This document shows positions 54,467 through 64,000 of a stretch of 64,000 bases of DNA, one piece after another. The DNA lies in contig JAHRYV010000002.1 of assembly GCA_020621965.1 (NCBI GenBank), positions 62,001 to 126,000 on the forward strand. Reading direction: 5' to 3'. The stretch's first letter is position 1. Every line of letters begins with the position of its first letter. A model generated the notes under the pieces. It was not told where the DNA came from and ran no database searches. It was given only the letters and a program-made list of their open reading frames with translations. The position numbers and the translations under genes are program-made. This DNA comes from Curvibacter sp. (GTDB taxonomy: Bacteria; Pseudomonadota; Gammaproteobacteria; Burkholderiales; Burkholderiaceae_C).

Positions 54467-57400
54467 ATGGCAAGACTCGTTTTCTCCTTTGCGCTGCTCA
54501 CCCTGGTGTCGGCCCTGGCGCTGGCCCAGACGGCCGAGGCGCCCGCCACGCCGAGCGGGCAGGGCAGCGCAGCGGTCTTCCAGCTGCCGGCGCTGGGCGA
54601 GGCGACCGAGAAGCAGCTGTTGCCCGAGCGCCCGTTCACACCCTGGGTGCAGGACCCGTCCACGCTGCCCGCGCCCCTGGCCGACCGCATCGAGGTGCGC
54701 CAGGTGCTGGAGCAGAACGTGCGAACCATCAAGCTGCCCAACGTGGTGCCGCCCATCCTGTTCAGCTCCGGCGAGGCCCAGATCCCGGACGAGTACATCG
54801 GCAAGGTGCGCGCCATCCTCGACGGCATGAAGGATCGCAAGAACGTGCGCCTGCACCTGGTGGGCCACACCGACAACGTGCCCCTGCGCGGCGAGGCCCT
54901 GACCCGTTATGTCGACAACGCCGGCCTGGCGCGCGAGCGCGCGGGTGTGGCGGCCGAGTTCTTCCAGAAGGCGCTCAAGCTGCCGCCCGAGTCCGTCACC
55001 TACGAGGGCCGCGGCGAAAGCCAGCCGGTCGCCTCCAATGCGACCCCCGCCGGGCGGGCGCAGAACCGCCGCATGGAGGTGGAGGTCTGGTACGACGAGA
55101 TCGACGAGAAGATGGTGGACAAGCAGGTGGTGGTGCCCCAGCACACCAAACGCATCCAGATCTGCCGCGTCGAGCAGATGTGCCGCATCAGCTACAAGGA
55201 AGGCCATTCCCGCCGCACCCGGGTGAAGAACCTGATCGCCCCCTTCCAGTACGACGACGACACCACCGCGGTGCCCGCGGCCTACCAGCAGAAGCTGCTG
55301 CAGGTGCTGGGCGACCTGGGCAACAAGCAGGGCGTGGTGATCAAGTTCATCGGCTACACCGACAACACGGCGCTCAGCGGGCGCGACGAACGCATCTACG
55401 GCAGCCATCTGGGCATCTCCAAGGCGCGCGCGCGTCGTTTCGCCATGGCGCTGCAGGATGCGCTGCGGCTGCCCGCCAGCGCGATCGAGAGCGACGGCAA
55501 GGGCGCCAGCCACCCGGTGGCGCCCAACGACACCGAGACCGGGCGCGCGGCCAACCGCCGCATCGAGGTCGAGTTCTGGCACGACGATCCGCTGCAGGTG
55601 CTCTCCACCGAGCCGCAGCTGTGCCCCGACGCGGCCGGCGCGGAGACGGTCACGCGCGTGCACAACTCGCCCACCACCACCATCAAGCCCGTGCCGTACG
55701 AGAACGGCAAGCCCGTGCTGCCGCCGGGTTACGCGCAGGATCTGGCCAGCGTGCTGGCCGAGGTCAAGGACAAGACCCGCGTGCGCCTGCGTTTCCTCGG
55801 CTACACCAACAACGACCGCCTGGACCGCCGCACGGCCCTGGCCTACGGCGACGACATCGGCCTGTCGACGGCGCGCGCGCGCCTGGTGGCCGAGACCATC
55901 CGCCAGCAGCTCGGCCTGACGGCCGAGCAGATCGAATTCGAGGGGCGCGGTTACGTGCAGTCGTCCGACGTGGTCAGCACCGGCTTCACCGAGGCCGAGG
56001 TGTCGCGGGTGCAGGCGCAGGTGGTCTACGACGAACTGGCCGCGCTGGACGAGCAGGACGGCCTGGACATCACCCGCCTGACGCGCGAGGTCAAGGTGGC
56101 CAACCCCTATGCGCTCAACCAGATGCGCATCACGGTCGACGGCAAGCCGCTGGACGATCCGGGCAAGAACATCGCCGACGTGCAGCGCTGTACCGACGTG
56201 GCGCTGGAGAAGGCCAAGATCCAGTTCAAGTACGACAACCTGCAGCTCAAGCCGCGCCTGAACGTCACCGCCTGGCCCAACTCGATCCGTTATCAGGACG
56301 ATCCGGCCACCGACATCCGCGACGACCAGGTCGACTTCCGGGCCTACTCCAACTTCTCCGGCTTCATCGTCAAGTCCGAAGTCCGGATCTTCGATCAGGA
56401 CAAGTCCCTGCGCGACGAGCCGCTGGCCGTGGTGCCGCTGGACAAGGAAGGGCGCGGACAATGGCGCGCCAACCTGCCCGAGTACTCGGCCAACGGGCGC
56501 GACCTGCAGTTCGTGCTGCGCGTCTACGACAAGGACGGCAACTTCAACGAGACGGCGCCGCAGCTGCTGTGGGTGCTGCACCAGAGCGCGCCCGGCCTGC
56601 AGGAGCAGGACGTCGAGCGCGAGCTGCTGGTGGGCTACGGCGAGAACCGGCTGGCCGTCGAGAACATCAACCTCAACGGCGGCACCATCAAGGTCTACGG
56701 CACGAACATCCCCGAGGGCCATCGCCTGTCGGTGGCCGGGCGGCCGGTGCCGGTGGCCACGGGCGGCGAGTTTGCCGTCGAGGAAATCCTGCCGCGCGGG
56801 CTGCATACGGTGGAAGTGTCGGTGCTCGACCAGGCCGGCAACGGCGAGGTCTATCTGCGCGACCTCGAACTGGAGAAAAACGACTGGTTCTACGTCGGCA
56901 TTGCCGACGTCACCGCCGCGACGGGGGTGACCAGCGGTCCGGCCAAGCTGGTGACCAATGAGTCCGGCCATTACGACAACAACCTGTCGCTCGACGGCCG
57001 CCTGGCTTTTTATACCAACGGCCGTTTCGGCGACCGCTGGTCGCTGACCGCCAGCGCCGACACGCTGGAGGGGCCGGTCGACGGCCTGTTCTCCAACTTC
57101 ATGCAGAAGACGCCGGACGCCATGTTCCGACGCATCAACCCGGACTACTTCTATCCCAGCTACGGCGACGACAGCACGACCGAGGAGGGCGCGCCCACCC
57201 TGGGCAAGTTCTACGTCAAGCTCAAGCGCGACGCGCACTACGGCCTGTGGGGCAACTTCAAGGTCGGCTATACGGGCAACAGCCTGGCCCACGTGGACCG
57301 CACGCTGTACGGTGCCAACCTGCACTACGAGCCCGAGGCCACCACGAGCTTCGGTGAGAAGCGCCTGCTGGTCGACGGCTTTGCCGCCCAGCCCGGTACG

Positions 57401-59581
57401 GTGGCCGGCCGCGATGAATTCCGCGGCACGGGCGGCTCGCTCTATTACCTCAAGCACCAGGACATCATGTCCGGCTCCGACCGCGTGCGCATCGAGATCC
57501 GCGACAAGGTCTCGGGCATGGTGGTCGGCGTGAAGAACCTGGTCGCGGTGCAGGACTACACCATCGACTACCTGCAGGGCCGCATCCTGCTGTCCTCGCC
57601 GCTGTCGCCGGTGGCCAGCGACAACCTGCTGGTGGTCGGCGACATGGGGCCGGGCAACGAGGCCTACCTGGTGGTGCGTTACGAGTACTCCACCGGCTTC
57701 GAGCAGGTCGACAACCTGTCCAGCGGCGGGCGCATGCACTACTGGCTGGGCGACTCGGTCAAGCTGGGCCTGACGGGCAACCGCAACACCGATCCCGGCG
57801 CCGAGAGCACGCTGCGCGGCGCCGACGTGACCTGGCGCAAGAGCGCGGGCACCTGGGTCAAGCTGGAACAGGCGCAAAGCGAGGGCCCCGGTGCCACGGC
57901 CTATGGCTCCAACGACGGCGGTTTCAACTTCTCCTCCACCGGCAACAGCATGGCGCTGGTCGGCCCCGACAGCGGCCAGCACGGCGCCAGCCGGGTGGAT
58001 GGAACAGTCGACTTCAAGGACGTGGTCGAGGACGGCAAGGGCAACGCCACCTTCTACCGCCAGTCGGTCGATGCCGGCTACTCCGCGCCGGGCCTGGTCG
58101 CCGCGACCCGGGTCGAACAGTACGGCGGCTCGGTCAAGACCTCGGTCACCGAGAGCACCGACGTGCGGGTCAAGACTGACAAGAAGTCGCAGGACATGGC
58201 GCTGGAGACCGCGGCGCTGGAAGTCAACGTCGACCACCGGCTCGACGAGCACTGGACGCTGAGCTCGGGTGTGCGCAACGACAACCGCGTCGACCATTCC
58301 CCGGTGGTGCCGCTGACCCAGGTCCAGGGCGAGCGCACCGACGTGGTGGTGCGCGCCGGGTATGACTCGCGCGAGAAATGGACGGCCTATACCTATGCGC
58401 AGGACACGGCCTCGACCAGCGGCAACCGCGAGAAGAACGCCCGCCTGGGCGCCGGTGGCAGCTATCGCCTGAACGAGCGCTTCCGCATGAATGGCGAGGT
58501 GTCCGACGGCGACCTGGGCCTGGGCGCGCGGCTGGGCTCGGAGTACCTCTACTCCGACCGCACCACCACCTACCTGAACTACGCGCTGGAGAACGAGCGC
58601 AGCGACAACGGCGTGCGCGCCAACCGCGGCAACATGACCGCCGGCGCCAAGAGCCACTACTCCGACACCCTCAGCGTGTTCGCCGAAGAGAAGTATTCGC
58701 ACGGCGACGTGCCCACCGGCCTGATGCATTCGACCGGGGCCGACTATGCGCCCAACGACCGCTGGAACTTCTCCGCCCACGTCGACGCCGGCCGCCTGCG
58801 CGACAACCTGACCGGCGCCGCCATGGAGCGCTCGGGCTTCGGGGTGGGTCTGGGTTACGGCTTCGACGCGATCAAGATCTCCAGCCTGTTCGAACTGCGG
58901 CGCGACAACATCCAGTCACCCATCGACCTGAGCTACTCCACCCGCAGCAACTTCCTGACCAAGAACAGCCTCAAGTACCAGCTCAACCCGGACTGGCGCC
59001 TGATCGGCAAGCTGAACTACTCGGAGAGCAAGAGTTCACTGGGCGAGTTCTACGACGGCACCTACACCGAGGCCGTGCTGGGTTACGGTTATCGCCCGGT
59101 CAACCATGACCGCCTGAACCTGCTGTTCAAGTACACCTACTTCTACAATCTGCCGGCGGCGGGCCAGACCACGGTGGCGAACACGGCGGCGTCCTTCATC
59201 CAGAAGAGCCATATCCTCTCCGTGGACAGCATCTATGACCTGACGCGCAGCTGGTCGGTCGGCGGCAAGTACGCGCACCGCGTCGGCCAGGTCAGCCAGG
59301 ACCGGGTCAATCCGGTGTTCTTCGAGAGCACGGCCGATCTCTACGTGGCCCGCATCGACTGGCACGTGGTCCGCAAATGGGACCTGACGCTCGAAGGCCG
59401 CATGCTGTCCTTGCCGCAGGCGGGCGACACCCGCAGCGGCGCGCTGACCGCGGTCTATTACCACCTGTCCGACAGCATCAAGCTGGGCGCCGGCTGGAAC
59501 TTCACCGATTTCTCGGACGACCTGACCAACCTGAGCTACACGCACCGCGGCGTGTTCATCAACCTGGTCGGGAAAATCTAA
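54467..59581 (+). CDS. OmpA-like triple-domain outer-membrane beta-barrel protein
   Basis: 1704 residues. Signal peptide [20 protein letters not shown]. Three OmpA-like peptidoglycan-binding domains follow at about residues 85-205, 255-370 and 405-520. The first two keep the binding Asp ([25 protein letters not shown]); the third reads [13 protein letters not shown] with Asn. Ig-like strands cover ~560-800 ([20 protein letters not shown]). From ~830 to the end, alternating strands form a large predicted barrel ([38 protein letters not shown]), ending [13 protein letters not shown]. The odd order, OmpA domains before the barrel, would let the N-terminus hold peptidoglycan. It likely anchors or exports the giant protein encoded 24 bp upstream. 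Confidence 0.87.
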   Translation: MARLVFSFALLTLVSALALAQTAEAPATPSGQGSAAVFQLPALGEATEKQLLPERPFTPWVQDPSTLPAPLADRIEVRQVLEQNVRTIKLPNVVPPILFSSGEAQIPDEYIGKVRAILDGMKDRKNVRLHLVGHTDNVPLRGEALTRYVDNAGLARERAGVAAEFFQKALKLPPESVTYEGRGESQPVASNATPAGRAQNRRMEVEVWYDEIDEKMVDKQVVVPQHTKRIQICRVEQMCRISYKEGHSRRTRVKNLIAPFQYDDDTTAVPAAYQQKLLQVLGDLGNKQGVVIKFIGYTDNTALSGRDERIYGSHLGISKARARRFAMALQDALRLPASAIESDGKGASHPVAPNDTETGRAANRRIEVEFWHDDPLQVLSTEPQLCPDAAGAETVTRVHNSPTTTIKPVPYENGKPVLPPGYAQDLASVLAEVKDKTRVRLRFLGYTNNDRLDRRTALAYGDDIGLSTARARLVAETIRQQLGLTAEQIEFEGRGYVQSSDVVSTGFTEAEVSRVQAQVVYDELAALDEQDGLDITRLTREVKVANPYALNQMRITVDGKPLDDPGKNIADVQRCTDVALEKAKIQFKYDNLQLKPRLNVTAWPNSIRYQDDPATDIRDDQVDFRAYSNFSGFIVKSEVRIFDQDKSLRDEPLAVVPLDKEGRGQWRANLPEYSANGRDLQFVLRVYDKDGNFNETAPQLLWVLHQSAPGLQEQDVERELLVGYGENRLAVENINLNGGTIKVYGTNIPEGHRLSVAGRPVPVATGGEFAVEEILPRGLHTVEVSVLDQAGNGEVYLRDLELEKNDWFYVGIADVTAATGVTSGPAKLVTNESGHYDNNLSLDGRLAFYTNGRFGDRWSLTASADTLEGPVDGLFSNFMQKTPDAMFRRINPDYFYPSYGDDSTTEEGAPTLGKFYVKLKRDAHYGLWGNFKVGYTGNSLAHVDRTLYGANLHYEPEATTSFGEKRLLVDGFAAQPGTVAGRDEFRGTGGSLYYLKHQDIMSGSDRVRIEIRDKVSGMVVGVKNLVAVQDYTIDYLQGRILLSSPLSPVASDNLLVVGDMGPGNEAYLVVRYEYSTGFEQVDNLSSGGRMHYWLGDSVKLGLTGNRNTDPGAESTLRGADVTWRKSAGTWVKLEQAQSEGPGATAYGSNDGGFNFSSTGNSMALVGPDSGQHGASRVDGTVDFKDVVEDGKGNATFYRQSVDAGYSAPGLVAATRVEQYGGSVKTSVTESTDVRVKTDKKSQDMALETAALEVNVDHRLDEHWTLSSGVRNDNRVDHSPVVPLTQVQGERTDVVVRAGYDSREKWTAYTYAQDTASTSGNREKNARLGAGGSYRLNERFRMNGEVSDGDLGLGARLGSEYLYSDRTTTYLNYALENERSDNGVRANRGNMTAGAKSHYSDTLSVFAEEKYSHGDVPTGLMHSTGADYAPNDRWNFSAHVDAGRLRDNLTGAAMERSGFGVGLGYGFDAIKISSLFELRRDNIQSPIDLSYSTRSNFLTKNSLKYQLNPDWRLIGKLNYSESKSSLGEFYDGTYTEAVLGYGYRPVNHDRLNLLFKYTYFYNLPAAGQTTVANTAASFIQKSHILSVDSIYDLTRSWSVGGKYAHRVGQVSQDRVNPVFFESTADLYVARIDWHVVRKWDLTLEGRMLSLPQAGDTRSGALTAVYYHLSDSIKLGAGWNFTDFSDDLTNLSYTHRGVFINLVGKI

Positions 59582-60620
59582 GAGCCTGTTCAAAGTTGAG
59601 CCGCGCCAGCGGCGCTTCGACGCGGCGCTCGAACAGCAAGGCCAGCGCCATCGCGGCCAGCCAGCAGCCCAGCAGGAACGCGGCCGTGGCGGGCGCGCTC
59701 TGCAGGCCCAGCCGCGCGTACAGCGCATTGCCCAGCATCAGCACCGGAAAGTGCACCAGGAACAGCGCGTAGGAGCTGCGGCCCAGCGCATGCAAGGGCT
59801 GCGCCAGGGCGGCGGGCACGGAGCGGCCCGCATGCCGGCGCCACTGCAGCAGGCCCAGCAGCAGGGCCACGGCCAACGCCAGCGCCAGGCGGGTGCGCCA
59901 GTCCAGCGCCAGGGCCAGCAGGCCGGCGGCGGCCAGCAGCGCCAGCCAGCGGGCCGGCTGCTGCGCGCGCGCCGCGCGCCAGGCCAGCGCGCCCAGGGCG
60001 TAGCTGCCGAAGAAATACAGCCCCCAGCGGTCCCAGTCCGCGTCGCGGTTGAAGTACAGCAGCGAGGCCAGCATCAGCGCGGCCACCAGCGCCAGCGCCG
60101 GGCCGGGGCGCGCGCCGCGCTGGCCCAGCCACAGCAGCAGCGCCAGCAGGGCGTAGAGCTGCAGGTCGATGGCCACGTACCAGACCCCGGCCGACAGCGC
60201 CTCGGCGTCGACCAGACCGTGCAGCAGCAGCGCATGCGCCAGGGCCTGGCCCCACTGCGGCGCGGCGGGGATGAAGTCGGCCGCCAGCCAGGCGCGCGCC
60301 AGCGCCGCCGCCGCCACCGCCAGCACGAGCGCGGCGACGAAGGGCAGGGCCAGGCGCAGGTAACGGCGCAGCAGGGTGCGCCCCAGCGTGGCCGCGTCGC
60401 GGTACATGGCCGGCTTGAGCACCTGCACGGCCAGGTAGCCGCCCAGCACCAGGAAGATCTGCACCGCCATGCGGGCGTAGTCGTAGAACCAGCCCGCCAG
60501 CGCTGGCGCCAGCCGGTGCAGGGCGTCGGCCAGCGGGCCGTAGGCGCAGAAATGGTGCAGCACGATGAGCTGCGCGCCCAGCGCCTTGAGGGCGTCGAGG
60601 TGCATCTGCCTCGCGTGCAT
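59559..60620 (-). CDS. Acyltransferase 3 family membrane protein
   Basis: 353 residues from the ATG at 60620 (upstream frame overlaps the next gene). About ten hydrophobic segments and the family hallmarks: [19 protein letters not shown] near the N-terminus (catalytic His), [17 protein letters not shown] and, near the end, [15 protein letters not shown]. OafA/YrhL-like proteins O-acylate surface glycans or other envelope molecules; the acceptor is unknown. It converges with the barrel gene, the 3' ends overlapping by 23 bp. Confidence 0.88.
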   Translation of the reverse strand: MHARQMHLDALKALGAQLIVLHHFCAYGPLADALHRLAPALAGWFYDYARMAVQIFLVLGGYLAVQVLKPAMYRDAATLGRTLLRRYLRLALPFVAALVLAVAAAALARAWLAADFIPAAPQWGQALAHALLLHGLVDAEALSAGVWYVAIDLQLYALLALLLWLGQRGARPGPALALVAALMLASLLYFNRDADWDRWGLYFFGSYALGALAWRAARAQQPARWLALLAAAGLLALALDWRTRLALALAVALLLGLLQWRRHAGRSVPAALAQPLHALGRSSYALFLVHFPVLMLGNALYARLGLQSAPATAAFLLGCWLAAMALALLFERRVEAPLARLNFEQALRFSRPG

Positions 60621-60636
60621 GCGTGCGTTGCGCGGC

Positions 60637-61842
60637 TTAGGTGCGGGGAATGGGCATGTCGCTGGTGCCGGGGCGTACCCAGCGGGCGAACTCGCGGGTG
60701 GTGTCCATGCAGCCACCGGCCTCGGTGTAGACACCGCGCGGCTCGCGCCAGCGGGTCATGCGCGCCATCACGCGCGCCAGCTCACCGGGGTCGTTGAGCG
60801 TGGCCTCGATCATCGGTTCGATGTGGGCCTCGTCGATCTGCGACTCGCCCTGTTCGTCGCGGTACAGGCCGTGACGCCAGTGGTAGATCTCGACGCACTT
60901 GCGCATGAGCGTGTAGGGCTGGTGCTGCTTCCAGAAGTTGGTGAACAGGCCGCCGCCCAGGTACATGACCCAGGAGCCCTCGAAGCCACAGGCGTCGGCC
61001 GAGGCTTCGTCGGGGTTGCGGAACCAGACCCGGTCACCCGGCACGTAATACAGCGGCGGCACCGGTGCGTCCATGCTGCCCTGCTCGCGCAGGAAGACGG
61101 TGTGGAACTCCTCCGACATGATGGCGCGCTGGCGCCAGACGCCCTGCAGGCGCTCGAACAACTCGGCGTTGCTGCGCGCCAGCTCCTGGGCGATGCCCAG
61201 CAGGGTCACGTACTCGGTGGCGCGGTAGCAGGAGAAGGAGTAGAGCCGGCCCGAGACCTCGGGCTGGGTGGTCTTGATCAGGGCGTCGACCAGATGCACA
61301 CCCGGCAGCAGGGTGAAACCCCGGTCCTCGTCGTAGGTCCAGCAATCCTCGGGGCGCTCGGCGGCCTCGGTCTCGAAGGCCAGGGTGGTCTTGCGCGCAC
61401 CCTGCACGATGTTGCGCCGGATGTGGATGGCCGAATCCAGCTCGTCCAGGCTGGGGAAATCCAGGCCGGTCGGGCTCATGAGCATGGTCAGCAGGATCTC
61501 GCGCTGCAGGTCGTCCACGTTGTCCAGCGTGCGCAGGCCCAGCGTGTCGGCCAGGTGCATGGTGTCGTAGCCGGGCGCCCAGGCCTGGGCGGTGGGCTGG
61601 TCCAGCCACAGGCGCAGCCAGGGGCCGCGGGCATCCTGGCCGTCTTCAGCGTGCACCTGTCCCGCCAGATCGGCGGCGCCCAGCTGTTCCAGGGCCGCAC
61701 GTCGGCGGTGCTCGGCGGTGCCGGCCGGCAGGCCGCGCAGGGTGACGCCGCGGCTCACGGGCGCGTGCTGCGCGCCAGCCTGCTGCATCGTGTTGTAGGT
61801 TTCCAGCAACTTTCTCATGGGTAGGTGTTCAATATACCCCAT
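60637..61842 (-). CDS. Putative protein-glutamine gamma-glutamyltransferase (Tgl-like)
   Basis: 401 residues; an ATG at 61818 is an alternative, since a CCCCAT/ATGGGG hairpin spans the first ATG and neither has a clear ribosome site. No signal peptide. The pattern of Bacillus-type transglutaminase Tgl is detectable: [20 protein letters not shown] (candidate catalytic Cys) and [14 protein letters not shown] followed by [15 protein letters not shown], paralleling the YxFECATA and PGDxxYFxNP motifs. The rest is unfamiliar. The activity is inference; a papain-like amidase of unknown type is the alternative. The acyltransferase gene follows 16 bp later on the same strand. Confidence 0.5.
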   Translation of the reverse strand: MGYIEHLPMRKLLETYNTMQQAGAQHAPVSRGVTLRGLPAGTAEHRRRAALEQLGAADLAGQVHAEDGQDARGPWLRLWLDQPTAQAWAPGYDTMHLADTLGLRTLDNVDDLQREILLTMLMSPTGLDFPSLDELDSAIHIRRNIVQGARKTTLAFETEAAERPEDCWTYDEDRGFTLLPGVHLVDALIKTTQPEVSGRLYSFSCYRATEYVTLLGIAQELARSNAELFERLQGVWRQRAIMSEEFHTVFLREQGSMDAPVPPLYYVPGDRVWFRNPDEASADACGFEGSWVMYLGGGLFTNFWKQHQPYTLMRKCVEIYHWRHGLYRDEQGESQIDEAHIEPMIEATLNDPGELARVMARMTRWREPRGVYTEAGGCMDTTREFARWVRPGTSDMPIPRT

Positions 61843-61987
61843 CGTTTATGGGGCTTAGCCTGGGGATTACGCCGAGGTGGAGGTGGGGCGTTAACCTCCA
61901 CCCGCGGCCTGCGGGCCGCGCGCACGCTGTTCCGGGGCATCTTCACCTGCGCCGGCGGCGTTTTTTCCCCATTCCGGAGTTCTCTGC

Positions 61988-63100
61988 ATGACCACCGTAC
62001 GTCGTACATTCCTTAAGAACGCGGCAGCCCTGTCGGCCGCCTACACGCTGCCCACCCTGGGTCGCGCCCAGGGCGCGTCAGCGCCGCGTCAGTTCAACCC
62101 CCAACCCGGCGCCTGGCGCACCTTCGAGGTCAGCACCCGCGTCGACGTCCAGCAGGCCGAGGGCGCCACCCGCGTCTGGCTGCCCGTGCCGTCGGTGGAT
62201 TCCGACTGGCAGCGTTCGCTGGACAGCCACTGGTCCAGCAACGGCCAGGTCCGCCTGGGCAGCGATGCCGTCTACGGCGCCCGGCTGCTGCAGGTGGAGT
62301 TCAATCCCGGCGAAACCAGACCCTGGGTCGAGCTGACCAGCCGTGTCCAGACCAACAACCGCGCGGTGAACTGGGCCGCGAAGCAGGCCGTGCCGCAGGA
62401 TGCGGCCAGCCTGCAGTTCTGGACCCGGCCCACCGCGCTGCTGCCGACCGACGGCATCGTGCGCCAGACGGCGCTGGAGGCCACGCGCGGCGCCAAGGGT
62501 GACGTCGAGCGGGCGCGCGCCATCTACGACTGGGTGGTGCGCAACACCTGGCGTGAACCCACGGTGCGCGGCTGCGGCGAGGGCGACATCAAGACCATGC
62601 TGGAGACCGGCAACCTGGGCGGCAAGTGCGCCGACCTCAACGCCGTTTTCGTCGGCCTGTGCCGCGCCGCCGGCCTGCCCGCGCGCGATGTCTACGGCCT
62701 GCGCCTGGCGCCCTCGGCCTTCGGCTACAAGGAACTGGGCGGCAACCCGGCCAACCTGAAGGGGGCGCAGCACTGCCGGGCCGAGGTCTACCTGCAGGAC
62801 CACGGCTGGGTGGCCATGGACCCGGCCGACGTGGCCAAGGTCATGCGGCTGGAAACGCCGCAGTGGATCAAGAACACCACCGACCCGGTGGTGGCGCCGG
62901 TCAACCAGGCCCTGTTCGGCGGCTGGGAAGGCAACTGGGTGGCGTGGAACATGGCGCACGACGTGGCCTTGCCCGGCGCCCAGGGCCCCAGGCTGGGTTT
63001 CCTGATGTACCCGGTATGCGAGACGGCCGACGAGCGGATCGATTCGTATTCGCCCGACGGCTTCCGCTACCAGATCACGGCGCGCGAAATCACGGCCTGA
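61988..63100 (+). CDS. Tat-exported transglutaminase-like protein
   Basis: 370 residues. Twin-arginine signal TTVRRTFLKNAAALSAAYTL, cleavage near GRAQG. A beta-sandwich N-terminal half (WRTFEVSTRVDVQQAEGATR, VWLPVPSVDSDWQRS) is followed by a transglutaminase core with its triad: Cys in NLGGKCADLNAVFVGLCRAA, His in QHCRAEVYLQDHGW and Asp in VAMDPADVAK. It may act as a periplasmic peptidase or cross-linker; most family members cleave or ligate amide bonds. It is divergent from the Tgl-like gene (145-bp gap). Confidence 0.9.
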   Translation: MTTVRRTFLKNAAALSAAYTLPTLGRAQGASAPRQFNPQPGAWRTFEVSTRVDVQQAEGATRVWLPVPSVDSDWQRSLDSHWSSNGQVRLGSDAVYGARLLQVEFNPGETRPWVELTSRVQTNNRAVNWAAKQAVPQDAASLQFWTRPTALLPTDGIVRQTALEATRGAKGDVERARAIYDWVVRNTWREPTVRGCGEGDIKTMLETGNLGGKCADLNAVFVGLCRAAGLPARDVYGLRLAPSAFGYKELGGNPANLKGAQHCRAEVYLQDHGWVAMDPADVAKVMRLETPQWIKNTTDPVVAPVNQALFGGWEGNWVAWNMAHDVALPGAQGPRLGFLMYPVCETADERIDSYSPDGFRYQITAREITA

Positions 63101-63103
63101 ACC

Positions 63104-63131
63104 AAAAAAAAAAGGGCGCCCGCTGGCGCCC
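63104..63131 (-). terminator. Terminator of the right-end binding-protein gene
   Basis: Hairpin GGGCGCC / GGCGCCC with a 4-nt loop; on the minus strand a run of ten T follows. It lies 20 bp beyond the stop of the leftward gene. Confidence 0.9.
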
Positions 63132-63150
63132 CTGGAGGAACGATGCGGGC

Positions 63151-64000
63151 TCAGTTGCGCAGCTTGCCGCCGCGCGTGACCATGGCCAGTTCCACGTACT
63201 TGCTGCCGTGGTTCTGGTCGGGGCCGTAGCTCACGGTGAAGCCGCCGACGTCGTAGCTGCCCAGATTGCGCATGGAGGCCAGCAGGGCCCGGGTGTCGCC
63301 GGGTTTCTTGCTGCGGCGCATGGCTTCGGCCAGCACCTTGGCACCGATGCAGGCTTCCAGATGGGTGCTGTTCATGGCCTTGGTGACACCCGCGTCGGCC
63401 AGGGCCTTGCCGCATTCGCGGATCACGGGCAGCGAGGCCGTGGTGTTGGGCACCACCTGCGAGATCGAGGCGCCGGCGCCGGCCTCGCCGGCGGCGTCAA
63501 TGTACTGCTGCGCGCCGACGAAGGACAGGCTGGACATGGGGATGAACAGGCCGCGCGCGGACAGCTGCTTGCTGATCTCGGCCGCCGGGCCCGAGAGCAC
63601 GGTGTTGATGATGACCTCGGGTTTGAGGGCCACCAGCTGCTCGAAGCGTGCGTCGTCGATCTTGGCGTTGCGTTCCAGCGCAAAGGCCAGCGGCTTCTTG
63701 CCCTGGCGCGCCAGATAGTCGCTGACCACACCCAGGTTCTGCACGCCGACCTCGTCGCTGTAGTGCACCACCACCACCTGCTTCATGCCCAGGCCGGTCC
63801 AGAAGCTCAGCATCTTCTCCAGCTCGTCGCCGTAGGAGGCGCGCAGTGTGTAGACCACGGGGTTGGCCTTGCGCACCGGGTTGGCGCCGGAGAAGGGGGC
63901 AAAGAACAGCGTGCCGTCCTTTTCGGCCTGCGGCATGGCGTCCAGACTCAGGGTGGCCGAGGCGTAACCGAACAGGGCCACCAGCCCCTTGGTGTCCAGC
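63151..64000 (-). CDS. ABC-type substrate-binding protein, 5' end outside window
   Basis: About 282 residues are visible and the frame remains open at the right edge, so signal peptide and N-terminus are missing. Periplasmic-binding type 1 fold: LFFAPFSGANPVRK, VVVVHYSDEVGVQNLGVVSD, then LEACIGAKVLAEAMRRSKKP and GGFTVSYGPDQNHGSKYVEL at the end. It is related to the orphan protein at 18277-19401 (shared Lxx-GGYEV/GGFTV-S ending). No transporter gene lies within the window, but neighbours to the right are unseen. The ligand is unknown. Confidence 0.88.
   Translation of the reverse strand, partial: LDTKGLVALFGYASATLSLDAMPQAEKDGTLFFAPFSGANPVRKANPVVYTLRASYGDELEKMLSFWTGLGMKQVVVVHYSDEVGVQNLGVVSDYLARQGKKPLAFALERNAKIDDARFEQLVALKPEVIINTVLSGPAAEISKQLSARGLFIPMSSLSFVGAQQYIDAAGEAGAGASISQVVPNTTASLPVIRECGKALADAGVTKAMNSTHLEACIGAKVLAEAMRRSKKPGDTRALLASMRNLGSYDVGGFTVSYGPDQNHGSKYVELAMVTRGGKLRN

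Noticed and set aside
52349-58780. 6.4-kb antisense frame across the giant and barrel genes
   Set aside because: Same in-register codon-bias artefact; no ribosome site or recognisable domain.

Overview
The window is GC-rich (very G/C-biased third codon positions) and its gene families point to a betaproteobacterium, most likely Burkholderiales of the Comamonadaceae type: orphan branched-chain-amino-acid-type binding proteins, electron-transfer-flavoprotein:ubiquinone oxidoreductase, succinyl-CoA:3-ketoacid CoA transferase, a Lon-related AAA protease and Tat-exported enzymes. The taxon is inferred from family content; no rRNA gene is present.

Layout. (1) 1-1327: 3' part of a TPR regulator-like gene. 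(2) About 1365-8690: an accessory island between two direct copies of the 3' end of a VOC/PCP_red gene and its terminator. It holds a convergent unknown gene and a six-gene leftward operon: DUF2779 nuclease/exonuclease, WYL regulator, a tiny 19-residue-repeat protein, Nmad3-like, Nmad2-like and a small unknown protein. This is a candidate undescribed defence or DNA-modification system. (3) 8533-25254: ordinary chromosome (PEBP, SQR-like flavoprotein, XRE/AbiEii toxin-antitoxin pair with a clear operator, ETF-QO, SDR plus thioesterase behind a 24-bp palindrome, Lon-related protease, orphan binding protein, PAS-LuxR regulator next to scoAB, two duplicated small outer-membrane barrels, BLUF photoreceptor, tRNA-Gly). 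(4) 25269-30612: LEA2 lipoprotein, gabD, alaS, TlpA-like thioredoxin. (5) 30705-59581: a divergent envelope supercluster. Leftward run nine genes: a small exported protein, three TPR proteins (two of them lipoproteins), a second small exported protein, an ExbB/TolQ proton channel, two ExbD proteins and an AgmX/TonB-like transducer. Rightward run a giant ~4370-residue DUF11-repeat surface protein and a 1704-residue protein combining three OmpA-like domains with a predicted beta-barrel. (6) 59559-64000: acyltransferase 3, a Tgl-like protein, a Tat-exported transglutaminase-like protein and a partial orphan binding protein.

Working together. The divergent supercluster looks like one machine: an inner-membrane proton-driven motor with an asymmetric ExbD pair (one subunit has Asn in place of the proton-carrying Asp), a periplasmic TPR scaffold, and an outer-membrane anchor with a giant surface fibre; two different transglutaminase-fold enzymes lie just beyond. 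This connection is inferred from gene order and domains.

Sequence quality caveat. Three normally intact genes, including the essential alaS, are broken by small deletions between 16.6 and 27.8 kb (Lon-related protease, scoB, alaS). This pattern fits assembly or sequencing indels at least as well as genuine decay.
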